Shown: in pieces, positions 60,459-63,599 of the stretch
Position numbering within the stretch: the first letter of the stretch is position 1
Layout of the letters: the number at the start of each line of letters is the position of its first letter
Assembly (NCBI RefSeq): GCF_001039355.2
Contig: NW_019775626.1
Location: 139,257 to 202,855, forward strand
Source: Lingula anatina
Taxonomy: Eukaryota > Brachiopoda > Lingulata > Lingulida > Lingulidae
Length of the DNA stretch: 63,599 nt
Direction: 5' to 3'
Notes under the pieces: model-generated
Database searches by the model: none
The model's input: only the letters and a program-made list of their open reading frames with translations
Told to the model about the DNA's origin: nothing
Position numbers and translations under genes: made by a program

Positions 60459-62323
60459 GTGCTTTGCCAAAGCCAAGCTTTGACCTGCCCAAAAGAGCAC
60501 TACCCAATTAAATCACTGTATATTACATAATGCAGCAGCGCAACAAAACTGGTATTCAGTTAATTGGAAGCGACACACCTGACTACACACTTCTCCATTC
60601 ACACATCTTATATGAGATCGGAGTTTTTTTTAAAAGAATGCATACCTTCGAAACTGAAATATTCCATATTAAATGTCAAGTCTGTATCAAGATTCAGACG
60701 CTAGGGGTAGAGTTCTGAAACAATTAAGGAAAAAAGAGGAAATTGTTTATGGCGAAGACAGGCCACAGACACTAGCTAAAGCCCCTCCTCCCCACACCTT
60801 GCTCCGCTATCACGAAAAAAAAAAAAACGCCGCTGAATAAAAGCAGTGACGGTAAAATAAATTAATTTGCCAGAGGCAAAATGTGCTCTACAGATGTCCC
60901 ATACCACGGATATTACCAGAAGCTATTGAAAAATGCCTCTATGTGTACGCGGGCCAACAAAATAATATCAGTAACGATAAGCTGATTTGCCAAACTAAGA
61001 ATAAATGAACCCCATTAAAATATACCAAGATCTCAGAAATAAACAAATAAATAAATAAATATAAATTATAACAATTACAATACAAATAAGATACACATCA
61101 AAACAATGAAAAACAAACAACAATTTCAATACTAACTGCTCATTGCTAAACATTACCGCTTTATACTAAGCTAGGAATACATACAACATACCTCGTCACA
61201 CCTTGACTTGAACCAAGCTCTCTGTCTCACTGCAAAGCCGGGGACACTTTGGTATATGGATAGTCTACTCCGTCAAAGCAATTTCATTAACTAAAGCCAT
61301 TGCCTGACAATCAATCAAATATAATAAGCAGGTGCAGAAGACTCCGTCTTCATACACGATATCGCTAATGACACCCACTGTTTTGATCAAGTAACCGCGA
61401 GAAGTTCATTTGGTTTTCTTTTACGCAAACATCTAATCTGAGAAAGAATTCAGGGCGGTCACGATTAAGTCATATTTACAGTTCGCTCCGGGTACATTTA
61501 TTTGGCTAAATCAAAATCAAAATGAAAACAAAATAAAATCGAATCAAATGACACTGAAATGTCCATGTACGGTTGAGTCCTTTAAAACACAGAAAGAAAA
61601 TATTATAAAAATGTTTTCGCTTACGGTCTTACCTGTACAAAAAAATAAGGGGGGGGGGGGGGGGGGAGAGGCCCTAGAAACCCCGTGTGGTGTTCATAGG
61701 CACGCATAGTGTCTGCCACTGCGAAAAATTGTCTCTTTTTAACGTTTGCTTACGGCTCTAAATTCCTTCTAGAACATTTGGTGTATTTTGTTTTTACAGT
61801 TCTAATGTTGTTCTGTAATGAACGTAGGAGTTCAAGAATTGTCTTTGGGAAGTCCTTCAGAATTGCCTAGAACAGTTTTCATTAAAAGAGAAAAACATTA
61901 AGTTCTAGGACAGGTTGAGAACCGCAAGTTAGCGTTAAATGAGACAAATTTTCACAGGGGTATTTCTGCAATGCGTTGAAAACCATCAATGTTTCTGACA
62001 CCAGCACAATACTGGAGCCATGAGGATTTCACTCATGAAGTCAGATTCCATATGTAACACCAAGGCGGTCGAATTAGACTTGGTTCCCATGCCTTGATCG
62101 ATCCATCTGGGTCGGTCTAACTCCCTGGAGAGTCTCACTATATTGCTATTAACGTAACCGGCTAAAATGTCTGTCACGCCTACCGAATCAGCTAGGGAGT
62201 AAAGATAATTACCCCTAACAGCTTTACTAGGCGTGACAGACATTTACGCCGGTTAAGTTGATAGCAATTTAGTGAGACTTCCCAGGGAGATAGATCGCTC
62301 TAAATGTCTGTGGGAATGGTCCC
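60459..62323. repeat. Copy of 52210-53998
   Basis: It begins by repeating the last ~205 bp of the previous segment (60251-60457), then follows the sequence from 52210 to 53998. It passes the Tc1-like right terminus (ends 60684, TA after it) and the palindromic element at 62092-62323. Small differences include a 14-bp deletion near 60640, an added block near 61490-61540, extra G bases at 61649 onward and short inserts near 61917 and 61971. Confidence 0.85.
62092..62323. mobile_element. Palindromic MITE, family A, intact counterpart of copy 5
   Basis: Complete from TGGTTCCCATGC to GTGGGAATGGTCCC. Shares both flanks on the left with 53767-53998. Confidence 0.8.
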
Positions 62324-62810
62324 TTAGAGTCCTATATATATATACTACAGGGAATTTTCATAAGGATTATCTACATCACGAGCATGACGCAATAACAAGA
62401 AAGCCAGAATCTTCATAACCGCTATCACGACGAAGTGTTCATATTACGATGTGGGTGTGACCTACATGTTAACCGTGTCTCAGAAAGTCAGTCAGGATCT
62501 GTCCAATTATACACTGCCATGTTTAGAACATTGTACTGACAGTTGGAATTAAAATTTTATATAGTATCTTATCATGTGCACATTCTATTGATGTTTCAAG
62601 AATGGTATATATAGACAAAATGTTATTACTCTGTGATAGCCCTCCGTGCCAAAAGTGTATCTTGTAAAGACGACCTTTTGGTAATTATTTTCGAAATTTT
62701 CAATAATCAACGTCTGTGGATACCTGTCTGATGTTTTTGTGGTTACGTATCTGATGTTTTGAGGATGAATGACGGAATTCGACATCTTTGCACATATATT
62801 GTATGGTATA

Positions 62811-62970
62811 TGTCTGTCACGCTTACCGAATCAGCTAGGGGGTAAAGATAATTATCCCATAACAGCTTTACTAGGCGTGATAGACATTGAAGCGGGTTAA
62901 GTTGATAGCAATTTAGTGAGACTCCCCAGGAAGATAGATCGATCCAAATATCTGTGGGAATGATCCCTAA
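62811..62970. mobile_element. Palindromic MITE, family A, copy 6, left arm missing
   Basis: Starts inside the left arm at ATGTCTGTCACGCTTACCGA and runs to GTGGGAATGATCCC. About 80 bp of the outer left arm is absent, so the palindrome is broken. Confidence 0.75.
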
Positions 62971-63599
62971 GGCTTTGCTTGACTTCACGTAACATAGACA
63001 GGGATGCGCGCTGCCCAACACCTAGGTGTGAAATCGCCCTAATGACAAAATGAAAGGGCACCGGTCTGTCTGGCAAGGAGCGCGTTCCCGTTGATCACGT
63101 CAAATCCCATAGTGCCCAGTATAATAATTTTGTAACAGACTGCTAGCGCATTGGTGGTCGGTGTACCAAAATCCACAGGCAGGTTAAACCTGTTGCCCTT
63201 TCAGGCACGTAGCCAGCGATTTCAAAGGGGGGGATGGACCTTTTATCACAAAAACTTTGCGTATATATACCAATAAAAACCTTTGTGTACCTAGATCTAG
63301 TTTTTCCCCCAAGTTTATTGATAATTATTTTTCTCAACGGGATTGTGCAAGATTTTTCTTGGTAAATATTTTCAGGAAAATGTCGCAATTTCCGTGAAAA
63401 CGTGTTGCTACTAGTATATAAACGTATAGGTCTGTACACGTATGTTATGTCTTTAATTTTAACGTGTAAAATGTGAAAAACGCGATCGTGCGTGTTCGGG
63501 CATATGTAACAGCTACATGCAATTTGGGTTACATAAAAATCGATTGGAATATCTAGTCACCTTATTAATTGAGGCGCTAATTGACAGAAGATGCGCTGT
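62971..63599. other. Window end; no gene recognised
   Basis: A 98-codon minus-strand open frame (63439-63143) has no recognised domain. A G-run near 63227 and the short block CAGGCACGTAGCCAGCG look repeat-like, but I cannot assign a family. Confidence 0.4.

Noticed and set aside
63143-63439. 98-codon minus-strand open frame near the window end
   Set aside because: No recognised domain; contains a G-run and repeat-like block.

Overview
This is eukaryotic, most likely marine-invertebrate, genomic DNA. Coding exons are short and separated by GT-AG introns. The sequence is AT-rich, full of microsatellites, and carries several families of short palindromic DNA transposons. One gene, a DUR3-type urea transporter, belongs to a family known from plants, fungi and invertebrates such as molluscs but absent from vertebrates. 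A mollusc or other lophotrochozoan is my best guess; that is inference, not something the sequence proves.

Layout. Positions 1-18512 show no exon I can defend: intron and/or intergenic DNA with simple repeats, tandem repeats and palindromic elements. From 18513 to 25786 (+) lies the 3' end of CEP104, a ciliary-tip/centriolar protein, encoding the linker, four C2HC-type zinc fingers and a basic RG-rich tail. Its first two visible exons occur twice because about 2.5 kb is repeated on either side of an 'n'. From 40703 down to 29810 (-) is a complete DUR3-like sodium:solute-symporter gene. Its 14 coding exons join in phase into a 778-residue protein with an unusual cysteine-rich insert in a predicted cytoplasmic loop. 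CEP104 and DUR3 are convergent, about 4 kb apart.

Positions 40704-54000 are dominated by repeats: a Tc1/mariner-like family with TA target sites and remnants of a paired-like helix-turn-helix transposase, a nested palindromic element, minisatellites, and no convincing host gene. Positions 54000-59404 hold a small Tim chaperone gene (-, TIMM8/13-like) head-to-head with the 5' exons of a CNBD2-like gene (+), with a 1.2 kb foldback transposon between them. From 59406 to 62323 the sequence repeats 51357-53998 almost exactly.

Assembly caution. Six isolated 'n' bases (6789, 8765, 20787, 53999, 59405, 60458) mark joins. Five of them are associated with near-identical sequence found twice nearby. 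These look like unmerged alleles or repeat-mediated joins rather than biological duplications. The apparent CEP104 exon duplication, and the linkage of the TIMM8/CNBD2 segment to the rest, should be treated as provisional.
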